Assembly (NCBI GenBank): GCA_035297145.1
Contig: DATGZN010000093.1
Coordinates: forward strand, 186,001-250,000
DNA: 64,000 nucleotides
Direction: 5' to 3'
Source of the DNA: QHXW01 sp035297145
Lineage (GTDB): Bacteria > Acidobacteriota > Terriglobia > Bryobacterales > Bryobacteraceae
Below are positions 25,043-32,730 of the stretch, piece by piece. A program made the translations under genes and the position numbers. Numbering within the stretch: the first letter of the stretch is position 1; the number at the start of each line of letters is the position of its first letter. Below the pieces are notes generated by a model. The model was not told where the DNA came from, searched no databases, and worked only from the letters and a program-made list of their open reading frames with translations.

Positions 25043-27307
25043 ATGTTTGAGTTCCTCTTCAAATATCCGGCGTCGGTTTTTTCCCGCGGACAATTTGTGT
25101 TCCTGGCTCCGTGGCCGGCGTGGCTGCTGGCGGTTGCGGTGCTTCTAGCTGCGGGCGCGCTCGCGTGGCACGTGTCCCGCCATCGCGGATTGCTGTCGGG
25201 CGTGCGGCCGGTGGTGGTCTGGCTGCTTGAGACCGCACTGGTCGCGCTGATCCTGTTTCTCTTATGGCATCCGGCTATCAGCATTGCCACGCTGCGGCCC
25301 CAGCAGAACGTGGTTGCCGTGATGATCGACGATTCGCGCAGCATGAGCGTGCCAGAGAACGGAAGCACGCGGCTGGCTCAGGTGAAAAGACTGCTTGACG
25401 GAGGGCTGCTGGTGGACCTCCAGAAGAGGTTCCAGGTGCGCCTCTATCGCTTTGGCGGGAATCTGGAACGGATTCAGAATCTGGACCAATTGAGCGGAGC
25501 AGCGCCTGCCACCCGCATCGGCGCCAGTCTCGAGCAGGCGCTGGCCGAGGCCTCCACATTGCCGCTGGGCGCGGTGGTGCTTCTGAGCGACGGATCGGAC
25601 AACTCCGGGGGCATCGGCTTCGACACCATCGCGCAAATTCGCCGGGCTCGGGTTCCTGTGCATACTATCGGCTTCGGACGCGAGAGACTCTCGCGCGATG
25701 TGGAGATTTCGGATGTCGCCGTGCCCGCCCGCGCCCTTGCCGATTCCCGGCTGAGCGCTGCCGTCACATACAAACAATTCGGGAGCACACGCGACAAGGC
25801 GCGCCTCGTTGTTCGGGAAGGCGATCGCATGCTGGCGTCGCGGGAAATCGTTCTGAAAGCCGAAGGAGTGCCCCAAACCGAAACGCTGGTATTCAATGCG
25901 GGCTTAGCCGGGCCGCGCACGTTTCAGTTCGCCATTGAGCCGCTTTCCGGCGAGGAGAACCTGCGCAACAACCAACTCACCCGCCTGGTCAACGTGACTT
26001 CGTCTAAATCGCGCGTTCTTTATTTCGAGGGCGAGCCCCGCTGGGAGTACAAGTTTATTCGCCGAGCCGTGGAAGAGGATCGCAGCCTGCTAATCACTTC
26101 CATGGTTCGTACGACGCAGAACAAGAACTACACGCAGGCAGTGAACGACGAAGACCGAAAGCGGCTGGAGGACGGCTTCCCTTCCAAGGCAGAAGATTTA
26201 TTCACTTTCGATGGGCTGATCATCGGCAACTCTGAGGTTGGCTACTTCACGCCGCAACAGCAGGCGCTGATCCGTGACTTTGCTGACAGGCGTGGCGGCG
26301 GTGTGCTCTTTCTGGGCGGCCGCGCAGCGCTGGGCGACGGTGGCTGGGCACACTCGGCACTTGCCGACCTCGTACCCGTCCGCATTCCCGATGCCAAAGA
26401 TACGTTTCACCGTGACCCCGCGTTCGCCGTATTGACCGCGCAGGGCCGTGAGAGCGTGATTTGCCGGTTGGATGAAGATCCCGATCGAAACGCCGAACAC
26501 TGGAAGAATCCCAAGAAGATGCCGCCCCTTGCCGATTACCAGCAGGTGGGCGAGCCCAAACCGGGCGCTGTTACTTTGCTTGAGCTGAAAACGCCCACGA
26601 ACCATCAGCAGCCGCTGCTGGTCACGCAGAATTATGGCCGCGGGCGCACCGCCGTATTCGCCACCGGCGGAAGCTGGCGCTGGCAGATGATGCTGCCGCT
26701 GGGCGACAAGACGCACCAGATGTTCTGGCAGCAATTGCTGCGCTGGCTCGTGGCCGAGACACCCGGACAGGTGATGGCATCCACGCCACAACCCATCCTT
26801 GAGGACGAAGGCCGCGTGACGCTGCGCGTGGAAGTTCGCGACAAGAGCTTCCGGCCCGTGGGAAACGCTACCGTGGAAGCGCATGTCGCCGGGCCAGGTG
26901 GAGCAGCGGCAACTCTGGCGCTGGCACCTCAACCGCTTGACCCCGGCGTCTACACGGGGGAATGGACCGCGGATAAGGCTGGATCGTACATGGCGGAGGT
27001 TGTGGCGCGGCAGGGTTCCGAGGAAGTCGGCCGCGACATTCTGGTTTTCCGGCGTGAGGATGGCGTGGCCGAAAACTTCCGCATGGCGCAGAACCGCGAC
27101 CTGCTCGAAAAGCTTTCTGAAGAGACCGGCGGGCACTATTACCCGGCGAATCGCGCGTCGCGCCTTGCGGAGGACATTTCATACTCCGAAGCCGGCATCA
27201 CCACGCGCGAAACCAAAGATCTGTGGGACATGCCCGTGGTCTTCCTGGCGGCAATACTGCTGCGTGCATCCGAGTGGCTTGTACGCCGGAAGTGGGGCGT
27301 GGTATGA
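25043..27307 (+). CDS. Large membrane protein with VWA and glutamine amidotransferase-like domains
   Basis: 754 residues. Two N-terminal membrane helices (about 24-44 and 57-75), then a VWA domain at about 90-250 with an intact MIDAS motif (Asp96-x-Ser98-x-Ser100 in MIDDSRSMS; LSDGSDNSGG supplies the distal Asp). Next come a beta-rich segment, a class-I amidotransferase-like Rossmann domain (about 400-580: FTFDGLIIGNSEVGYFTPQQ, RRGGGVLFLGGRAALG, GRGRTAVFATGGSWRW; no catalytic Cys), a beta-sandwich and a last membrane helix near the C-terminus. This is the plan of bacterial BatA/BatB-associated DUF1355-type proteins. It opens the MoxR operon and its stop overlaps the next start (ATGA). Confidence 0.8.
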   Translation: MFEFLFKYPASVFSRGQFVFLAPWPAWLLAVAVLLAAGALAWHVSRHRGLLSGVRPVVVWLLETALVALILFLLWHPAISIATLRPQQNVVAVMIDDSRSMSVPENGSTRLAQVKRLLDGGLLVDLQKRFQVRLYRFGGNLERIQNLDQLSGAAPATRIGASLEQALAEASTLPLGAVVLLSDGSDNSGGIGFDTIAQIRRARVPVHTIGFGRERLSRDVEISDVAVPARALADSRLSAAVTYKQFGSTRDKARLVVREGDRMLASREIVLKAEGVPQTETLVFNAGLAGPRTFQFAIEPLSGEENLRNNQLTRLVNVTSSKSRVLYFEGEPRWEYKFIRRAVEEDRSLLITSMVRTTQNKNYTQAVNDEDRKRLEDGFPSKAEDLFTFDGLIIGNSEVGYFTPQQQALIRDFADRRGGGVLFLGGRAALGDGGWAHSALADLVPVRIPDAKDTFHRDPAFAVLTAQGRESVICRLDEDPDRNAEHWKNPKKMPPLADYQQVGEPKPGAVTLLELKTPTNHQQPLLVTQNYGRGRTAVFATGGSWRWQMMLPLGDKTHQMFWQQLLRWLVAETPGQVMASTPQPILEDEGRVTLRVEVRDKSFRPVGNATVEAHVAGPGGAAATLALAPQPLDPGVYTGEWTADKAGSYMAEVVARQGSEEVGRDILVFRREDGVAENFRMAQNRDLLEKLSEETGGHYYPANRASRLAEDISYSEAGITTRETKDLWDMPVVFLAAILLRASEWLVRRKWGVV

Positions 27308-28227
27308 GGCTCGCAACAGTTTTCCTGCTGCTCGCGTGTGCGGCCCGCGCTACCACGTTCTATGTCACCGTAGCCGGCCTGGGCGGTGAACCTGACTACG
27401 AACAGCGCTTTTCCGGTTGGGCCGGCGAAATTGAGGCGATTCTGAAATCCGCTGGCGGCGACGCCAAGATCGAAACCTTCAAGGGCGCCGCGGCCACGCG
27501 CGCCAACGTCCGTGCAGCGCTCGATCGAATTGCGCACGAAGCCAAGTCCGATGACGCGCTGGTCGTGATGCTCATCGGCCACGGCAGCTTCGACGGCGTG
27601 GATTACAAGATTAATCTGCCGGGTCCGGATCTCTCCGGCTCGGAATTGGCGGCACTTCTCGATCGTGTGCCAGCCGCACGCCAGCTCGTAGTCGATATGA
27701 CCAGCGCCAGTGGCGGCGCCATCAACGCATTGCGTAAGGAAAATCGCGTCGTGATCACCGCGACCAAGAGCGGCACCGAGCGTAACGCCACCGTGTTCGC
27801 CCGGTTTTGGGTGGAGGCGCTCCGCGATCCGGCAGCCGATACGGACAAGAACGAAACCATCTCGGCGCTCGAGGCCTTCCATTACGCAGAGCAAAAGGTG
27901 GCCCAATATTTCGAATCGCAGAAGCGGCTGGCCACCGAGCATCCGATGCTGGAAGATACAGGGAAGGGCGAAGGCGTGCGCGATCCTTCGGCGGCCAATC
28001 GCGAAGGGCTGCGTGCGGCGGCGTTTCCCTTGGTGCGTTTGGGGGCAACCAGCGCGATTGCCAATAATCCTGAAAAAAAGAAGCTGCTGGCGAAGAAGGA
28101 CCAACTCGAACAGCAGATCGATCTGCTGAAGTACAACAAGGCGGAGCTCGCGCCCGACGAGTACAAGAAAAAGCTGACCGCGCTGCTGCTCGATCTGGCG
28201 AAAACGCAACAGGAGCTGGATCAGTGA
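27304..28227 (+). CDS. Exported caspase-like (C13/C14 fold) protein lacking the catalytic Cys
   Basis: 307 residues with a signal peptide (MRLATVFLLLACAARA). The core has caspase-hemoglobinase features: FYVTVAGLGGEPDYEQRFSGW, VRAALDRIAHEA and VVMLIGHGSFDG with the catalytic-position His93. In LVVDMTSASGGAINAL the place normally held by Cys (as in ACHSG) is Thr-Ser, so peptidase activity is unlikely and a binding or scaffold role is inferred. The C-terminal third is a Lys/Glu/Gln-rich coiled coil (KKKLLAKKDQLEQQIDLL and onward). It overlaps both neighbours by 4 bp, so it is translationally coupled to the VWA and the TPR-peptidase genes. Confidence 0.65.
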   Translation: MRLATVFLLLACAARATTFYVTVAGLGGEPDYEQRFSGWAGEIEAILKSAGGDAKIETFKGAAATRANVRAALDRIAHEAKSDDALVVMLIGHGSFDGVDYKINLPGPDLSGSELAALLDRVPAARQLVVDMTSASGGAINALRKENRVVITATKSGTERNATVFARFWVEALRDPAADTDKNETISALEAFHYAEQKVAQYFESQKRLATEHPMLEDTGKGEGVRDPSAANREGLRAAAFPLVRLGATSAIANNPEKKKLLAKKDQLEQQIDLLKYNKAELAPDEYKKKLTALLLDLAKTQQELDQ

Positions 28228-30356
28228 GAGCCTTCGGTCTCTGTGCCTCTGTCTGCTTGTTCGCGGCCGCCATTCATGCGCAACCCGTCCGGCAGCACGC
28301 CCCGAGCGAACTCGATCGAGCTGAAGCCCTATGGAAAGCGCACGACTATCAAGGCGCCAACGCCGTCTTCCAGGAGTTAGTCAAAGCCCATCCGAATAAT
28401 CCGGACTACAAGGTTCGTTGGGGCCGGTTGTTTCTGGATCACTTCCAGCCCAACGACGCTGCCCAACTCTTTTTCGAGGCTCTCGCGCTCAAGAAGGACC
28501 ACGCTGGCGCGCTCATGGGCCTGGCACTGGTGGCCGCGGACAAGTTTGACGGCAAGGCGATCGAGTTGGCCGATCAGGCGCTGGTTGTGGACCCCAAGCT
28601 TGCCGAAGCGCGCGTGCTGCTGGCGCGGCTTGCTCTAGAAGACGCCGATTTCATCCGCGCCAGCGAGGAGGCCGACAAGGCTCTCGAAATCTCAGTCAAC
28701 GAACTCGACGCCATGGCCATCCACGCCTCCATCGACTGGCTGGGCGATAAAACTGACACGCCCTGGATTGGCCGCATTTTGGCCCAGAATCCGCACTACG
28801 GACACGCCTACGAACTCGCCGGCCACTTTTTCGTGATCAACCGGCGCTATGAGGAAGGCATCGCTTACTATCGGAAGGCCATCGCTATTCAGCCGGATCT
28901 CTGGACCGCACACTCACAGCTCGGCATCAATCTGATGCGACTAGGGTACGAGGACGAGGCGCGAAGCGAACTGGAGCTCTGCTGGCGAAATCAATATCAG
29001 GACGACCCGACCAAGAACACCCTGACGCTGCTCGACAGCTACAAGAACTTCGTGACTTACCGGACGGACACGACAATTCTCAAGCTGGACAAGAAGGAAG
29101 CCGAGCTGCTCCGGCCATATTTCGAATCCGAGATGAAGCGCGCGCTCGCCACGTACGAAAAGAAGTACGGCTTCAAACTCGACCGCCCTGTGCAGCTGGA
29201 GGTCTACCCCAATCACGAGGACTTCGCCGTGCGCACCCAGGGAATGCCGGGACTGGGCGCATTGGGCGTGACCTTCGGATACGTGGTCGCGATGGACAGC
29301 CCTTCCGGGCGCAGACCCGGTGACTTCCACTGGGCCACTACCATGTGGCATGAGTTGAGCCACGTTTACGTGCTTAGCGCCACGCACCATCGGGTTCCTC
29401 GCTGGTTTACCGAGGGCATGGCCGTTTACGAGGAGACCGCCGCCTCGCCAGATTGGGGTGACCGGCTCGACCCCCACGTGATCGCCGCCATCCACCAGAA
29501 GAAGCTGTTACCAGTCGCGGAGTTGGATCGCGGTTTCGTCCACCCGACCTATCCGACCCAGGTAGTCGTTTCGTACTTTCAGGCAGGGCGTATCTGCGGA
29601 TTCATCGCCCACCAATGGGGATACGCCAAGCTCCTCGCGATGATGCACGATTTCGCAACCAACGCCACCACACCGCAAGTGATCGAGAAGGAATTGGCCA
29701 TGCGGCCCGAGGAATTCGACAAGAAATTCCTGGCGGCGCTCGACGCCGAAACCAAGACCATCGTGGACGGTTTCGACGATTGGAAGAAGGGCCTGAAAGA
29801 AGTCGCGGCGTTGGCGCGCGCCGGCGATAACGAGCAGCTCATCAAGAGGAGCGACGCGCTTCGCGACGTTTATCCGGACTACGTCGAAGCCGGCAATCTC
29901 TACGAGTTCCGCTCCGACGCCTTCCTCGCGCTAAATAATAAACCGGCGGCGATCGAGGAATTGGAGCGCTACGCCAAGATCGGCGGGCGTAGCCCGGAAA
30001 CTCTCAAGAAACTCGCAAGCCTGCTGGTGGAAGCCGGGCGTCCCGCCGATGCCGCCATCGCGCTGAACCGTATCAATTACATCGATCCCGTAGATGAAGA
30101 TCTGCACCGGCGCCTGGGCGATCTCTGGTTTTCGCAGAACAATATCGATGGCGCTATCCGCGAATACCAAGCCGTGCTCGCGTGGAAACCAGTCGATCCG
30201 GCGGCGTCGCATTTCAACCTGGCGAAAGCATACTATCGCGCCAACCGCACCGACGACGCGCGCGATCAATTGGTGCTGGCGCTCGAAACCGCGCCCGGAT
30301 ACAGGCCCGCGCAGAAAATGCTGCTCGAACTATCGCAAGCCGAACAAGGAAAATAA
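28224..30356 (+). CDS. Exported TPR protein with gluzincin metallopeptidase domain
   Basis: 710 residues. Signal peptide (FGLCASVCLFAAAIHAQ), N-terminal TPR units (about 28-290, such as AEALWKAHDYQGANAVFQEL and EEGIAYYRKAIAIQPDLWTA), then a peptidase MA-like domain. The zinc motif is HELSH (376-380) with the third ligand Glu397 in WFTEGMAVYEE. C-terminal TPR units follow (AAIEELERYAKIGGRSPETL, DGAIREYQAVLAWKP). It is probably periplasmic. The start GTG overlaps the previous stop. The operon context puts an active protease beside an inactive caspase-like protein. Confidence 0.82.
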   Translation: MRAFGLCASVCLFAAAIHAQPVRQHAPSELDRAEALWKAHDYQGANAVFQELVKAHPNNPDYKVRWGRLFLDHFQPNDAAQLFFEALALKKDHAGALMGLALVAADKFDGKAIELADQALVVDPKLAEARVLLARLALEDADFIRASEEADKALEISVNELDAMAIHASIDWLGDKTDTPWIGRILAQNPHYGHAYELAGHFFVINRRYEEGIAYYRKAIAIQPDLWTAHSQLGINLMRLGYEDEARSELELCWRNQYQDDPTKNTLTLLDSYKNFVTYRTDTTILKLDKKEAELLRPYFESEMKRALATYEKKYGFKLDRPVQLEVYPNHEDFAVRTQGMPGLGALGVTFGYVVAMDSPSGRRPGDFHWATTMWHELSHVYVLSATHHRVPRWFTEGMAVYEETAASPDWGDRLDPHVIAAIHQKKLLPVAELDRGFVHPTYPTQVVVSYFQAGRICGFIAHQWGYAKLLAMMHDFATNATTPQVIEKELAMRPEEFDKKFLAALDAETKTIVDGFDDWKKGLKEVAALARAGDNEQLIKRSDALRDVYPDYVEAGNLYEFRSDAFLALNNKPAAIEELERYAKIGGRSPETLKKLASLLVEAGRPADAAIALNRINYIDPVDEDLHRRLGDLWFSQNNIDGAIREYQAVLAWKPVDPAASHFNLAKAYYRANRTDDARDQLVLALETAPGYRPAQKMLLELSQAEQGK

Positions 30357-30363
30357 GAATCTC

Positions 30364-31389
30364 ATGTCGACATTAGCCGCGTCCCAGTTGCAATCCGAAG
30401 AATTGAAGGCTCGCATCACCAAGTTCCGCGAGGTAGACGCGGAAATTGTCCGCCAGGTGCGCCGCGTGATCGTCGGCCAGGAAGAGGTGCTCGAGCAGAT
30501 TATGATCGGGCTTTTCGTCGGCGGCCACTGTCTGATCACCGGGCTGCCGGGCACGGCCAAAACTCTGCTGGTGCGCACGCTCGCGCAGACTCTCGGCCTG
30601 GTGTTCAAGCGCATCCAGTTCACCCCCGATCTGATGCCTTCCGACATCACCGGAACCGACATCATTGAGGAAGACGCCACCACCGGCCATCGTACTTGGA
30701 CGTTCGTGAAAGGTCCGATCTTCGCCAACATCCTGCTGGCCGACGAGATCAATCGCACCCCGCCCAAAACGCAATCGGCGCTGCTGGAGGCCATGCAGGA
30801 ACTCGCCTGCACGGTGCGCGGCAACAATTACAAACTTCCGGCGCCGTTTTTCGTGCTGGCCACGCAGAACCCCATCGAGCTGGAAGGAACCTACCCGCTG
30901 CCGGAAGCACAGCTCGATCGCTTCCTGTTCAACACGGTTCTCGACTACCTGACCCCCCAGGAAGAAATGCAGGTGATCGATCTCACGACCACCACGCATA
31001 TCGCGCAAGCCGACGCCGTGACCAACGCCGGCGAGATCCTGGAATTCCAGCAACTGGTGCGCATGGTGCCTATAGGCGAATCGGTCGCGCGATACGCTAT
31101 TGACCTGGTGCGTGCCACGCGCCCCCGTGACGAAACCGCGCCCGACTTTGTTCAGAAGTACGTAAACTACGGCGCTAGCGTGCGCGCCGCGCAATTTCTC
31201 GTACTGGCCGGAAAGGCCCGCGCGCTGAAGAAGGGCCGCTACCACGTTTCCTACGAGGACATTCGCGCGCTCTACACTCCCATCCTGCGCCATCGCATTC
31301 TATTGAATTTCCATGCCGAATCCGATCGCCTGAGACAAGACGACATTCTGCAGCGGCTGCTGGATTGGAAGCCTGCCCCTCGGGAATAG
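30364..31389 (+). CDS. MoxR-family AAA+ ATPase
   Basis: 341 residues. Cytoplasmic AAA+ chaperone that typically works with VWA proteins on protein or complex maturation. Walker A GLPGTAKT (60-67), Walker B ILLADEINRTPPKTQSALLEAM, sensor 1 VLATQNPIELEGTYPLPEAQLDRF and the helical lid RAAQFLVLAGKARAL are intact. It is preceded by GGAAAATAAG. Its natural partner, the DUF58 protein, would normally begin within a few tens of bases but is displaced by the GxxExxY cassette. Confidence 0.95.
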   Translation: MSTLAASQLQSEELKARITKFREVDAEIVRQVRRVIVGQEEVLEQIMIGLFVGGHCLITGLPGTAKTLLVRTLAQTLGLVFKRIQFTPDLMPSDITGTDIIEEDATTGHRTWTFVKGPIFANILLADEINRTPPKTQSALLEAMQELACTVRGNNYKLPAPFFVLATQNPIELEGTYPLPEAQLDRFLFNTVLDYLTPQEEMQVIDLTTTTHIAQADAVTNAGEILEFQQLVRMVPIGESVARYAIDLVRATRPRDETAPDFVQKYVNYGASVRAAQFLVLAGKARALKKGRYHVSYEDIRALYTPILRHRILLNFHAESDRLRQDDILQRLLDWKPAPRE

Positions 31390-31391
31390 TG

Positions 31392-31862
31392 ATGAAACGC
31401 CGAGACGCCGAGACGCCGAGAGAAGATCTAATCACCGATAGTATCATCGGTGCTGCGATTGAGGTGCATCGCGTCCTGGGACCTGGTTTGCTCGAGTCGG
31501 CCTACGAAGAGTGCCTCTGTTACGAACTGTCTCAGCGCGGCTTGGAGTTTAAGCGTCAGGTCGGATTGCCGGTCGCCTACAAAGGCATCAAGCTTGCGTG
31601 TGGCTACAAGATGGATTTGCTAGTCGAGGACTTGATCGTAGTAGAACTCAAGACGGTTGAAAGTCTCCTGCGTTTGCACGCGGCTCAGCTACTCAGCTAT
31701 CTGAGACTCTCCGGTAAGCCCGTTGGCCTCTTGATCAACTTCAACTCTTCAACACTAAAGGGCGGGCTGAGACGAATTGTGAACAACTTCTCAGAAGCCT
31801 CGGCGTCTCGGCGTCTCGGCGTTGAAAAAAAAGGTCCGGACAATGCTCCAGCGTTTTCTTGA
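31392..31862 (+). CDS. GxxExxY-family protein (PD-(D/E)XK-like) carried by an inverted-repeat cassette
   Basis: 156 residues. The family signature is GLLESAY (Gly32, Glu35, Tyr38), preceded by DSIIGAAIEVHRVLGPG. A PD-(D/E)XK-like core follows: Asp75 in GYKMDLLVED and Glu85-x-Lys87 in VVELKTVESL, then HAAQLLSYLRLSGKPVGLLINF. Nuclease activity is inferred and not shown for the family. The first residues (KRRDAETPR) and the last ones (SASRRLGVEKKG) are encoded by a perfect 25-bp inverted repeat, so start and stop lie outside the repeats. The stop overlaps the DUF58 gene start. Codon use looks less GC-biased than in the operon around it, in keeping with later arrival. Confidence 0.85.
   Translation: MKRRDAETPREDLITDSIIGAAIEVHRVLGPGLLESAYEECLCYELSQRGLEFKRQVGLPVAYKGIKLACGYKMDLLVEDLIVVELKTVESLLRLHAAQLLSYLRLSGKPVGLLINFNSSTLKGGLRRIVNNFSEASASRRLGVEKKGPDNAPAFS
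31396..31420 (+). repeat. Left arm of the 25-bp inverted repeat
   Basis: The arm is AA-CGCCGAG followed by two further ACGCCGAG units. It starts 2 bp after the ATG of the GxxExxY gene and encodes part of its N-terminus. Confidence 0.9.
31799..31823 (-). repeat. Right arm of the 25-bp inverted repeat
   Basis: Exact reverse complement of 31396-31420: CTCGGCGT units in tandem ending in GTT. It encodes the region SASRRLGV near the C-terminus of the GxxExxY protein, and lies 19 bp before the ATG of the DUF58 gene. Confidence 0.9.
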
Positions 31863-32730
31863 TCCCGCCACGCTCGCCGGCCTTTCGGGGCTCGACCTGG
31901 TCGCCAAGACCGTGGTGGATGGCTTCGTCTCGGGGCTCCATCGCTCGCCGGATTTCGGATTCAGCCAGGAGTTCGCCGAGTATCGCGCTTACACGCCGGG
32001 CGACGATCTACGCCACGTGGATTGGAACGTCTTCGCTCGCACTGAGCGCTGTTATCTGAAGCGCTACCGCGGCGAGACCAACACCCAACTGCTGATTCTG
32101 CTCGATACCAGCGCCTCCATGTCCTACGGCTCGTCGGCGGTGAACAAACTGGATTACGCGCGCTTCGTCGCGGCTTCGCTTTGTTATCTCTCGCATGAAC
32201 AGCGCGACGCCGCCGGCCTGATCATTTTCGATGAAGACGTAGTCAACTACGTCGCGCCGTCGACACGCCAGGGCCAATTATTCCGGCTGCTCCACGCCAT
32301 CGAGAAAGCCGAGCCGGGAACGCGAACCGACTTCGCCAAACCCTTCGCGCATTTTCAGAATTTCCTCAAACGGCGCGGGCTGGTGGTAGTTCTCTCAGAC
32401 TTTTACGAACAGCCGGAGACTATCGTCAAAACCGTCGAGCCCCTGCGTTTTCGGGGGAATGACATCATCCTGTTTCACGTGCTCGATCCGCAGGAGATTG
32501 CACCCCGTTTGCGGGAGCCCGCGCTGCTCATCGATGTCGAAACCAAGGACAGCATCGAAGTGTCTCCCGAATATGTGAAGGACGAATACCGCCGCAAAAT
32601 CGAGGCGCATATAGAAGCATTACAGACGCGCGCACGCGCGGCCGGGCTCGATTACTTCCTCATGAATACGGGACGACCGCTGGATGAAGGCTTGCGCGAG
32701 TATCTGGCTGTCCGTCAGGGGAGGATGTAG
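31843..32730 (+). CDS. DUF58 (VWA-fold) protein, MoxR partner
   Basis: 295 residues from the ATG at 31843 (weak site AAGGTCC). DUF58 signature: VDGFVSGLHRSPDFGFSQEF, AEYRAYTPGDDLRHVDWNVFARTERCYLKRYRGETN, then a VWA-like region with an intact MIDAS (Asp-Thr-Ser-Ala-Ser in LLDTSASMSYG) and VVVLSDFYEQ. Cytoplasmic. Family members are the usual co-chaperone or client adaptor of MoxR ATPases. Its stop shares a base with the GTG of the next gene (TAGTG), so the two are coupled. Confidence 0.93.
   Translation: MLQRFLDPATLAGLSGLDLVAKTVVDGFVSGLHRSPDFGFSQEFAEYRAYTPGDDLRHVDWNVFARTERCYLKRYRGETNTQLLILLDTSASMSYGSSAVNKLDYARFVAASLCYLSHEQRDAAGLIIFDEDVVNYVAPSTRQGQLFRLLHAIEKAEPGTRTDFAKPFAHFQNFLKRRGLVVVLSDFYEQPETIVKTVEPLRFRGNDIILFHVLDPQEIAPRLREPALLIDVETKDSIEVSPEYVKDEYRRKIEAHIEALQTRARAAGLDYFLMNTGRPLDEGLREYLAVRQGRM

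Larger units (their letters stand above)
31396..31823. mobile_element. Candidate GxxExxY insertion cassette (428 bp)
   Basis: Bounded by an exact 25-bp inverted repeat and containing only the GxxExxY coding region. It lies between moxR and the DUF58 gene, which are adjacent and closely spaced in most MoxR operons. Removing the segment brings the moxR stop to within about 25 nt of the DUF58 ATG, like the other junctions here. No target duplication longer than GA is visible and no transposase is encoded, so mobilisation would need help in trans. Confidence 0.5.

Noticed and set aside
31380..31830. Classical insertion sequence with target duplication
   Set aside because: No transposase and no clear duplicated target beyond two bases; it is called a candidate cassette instead.
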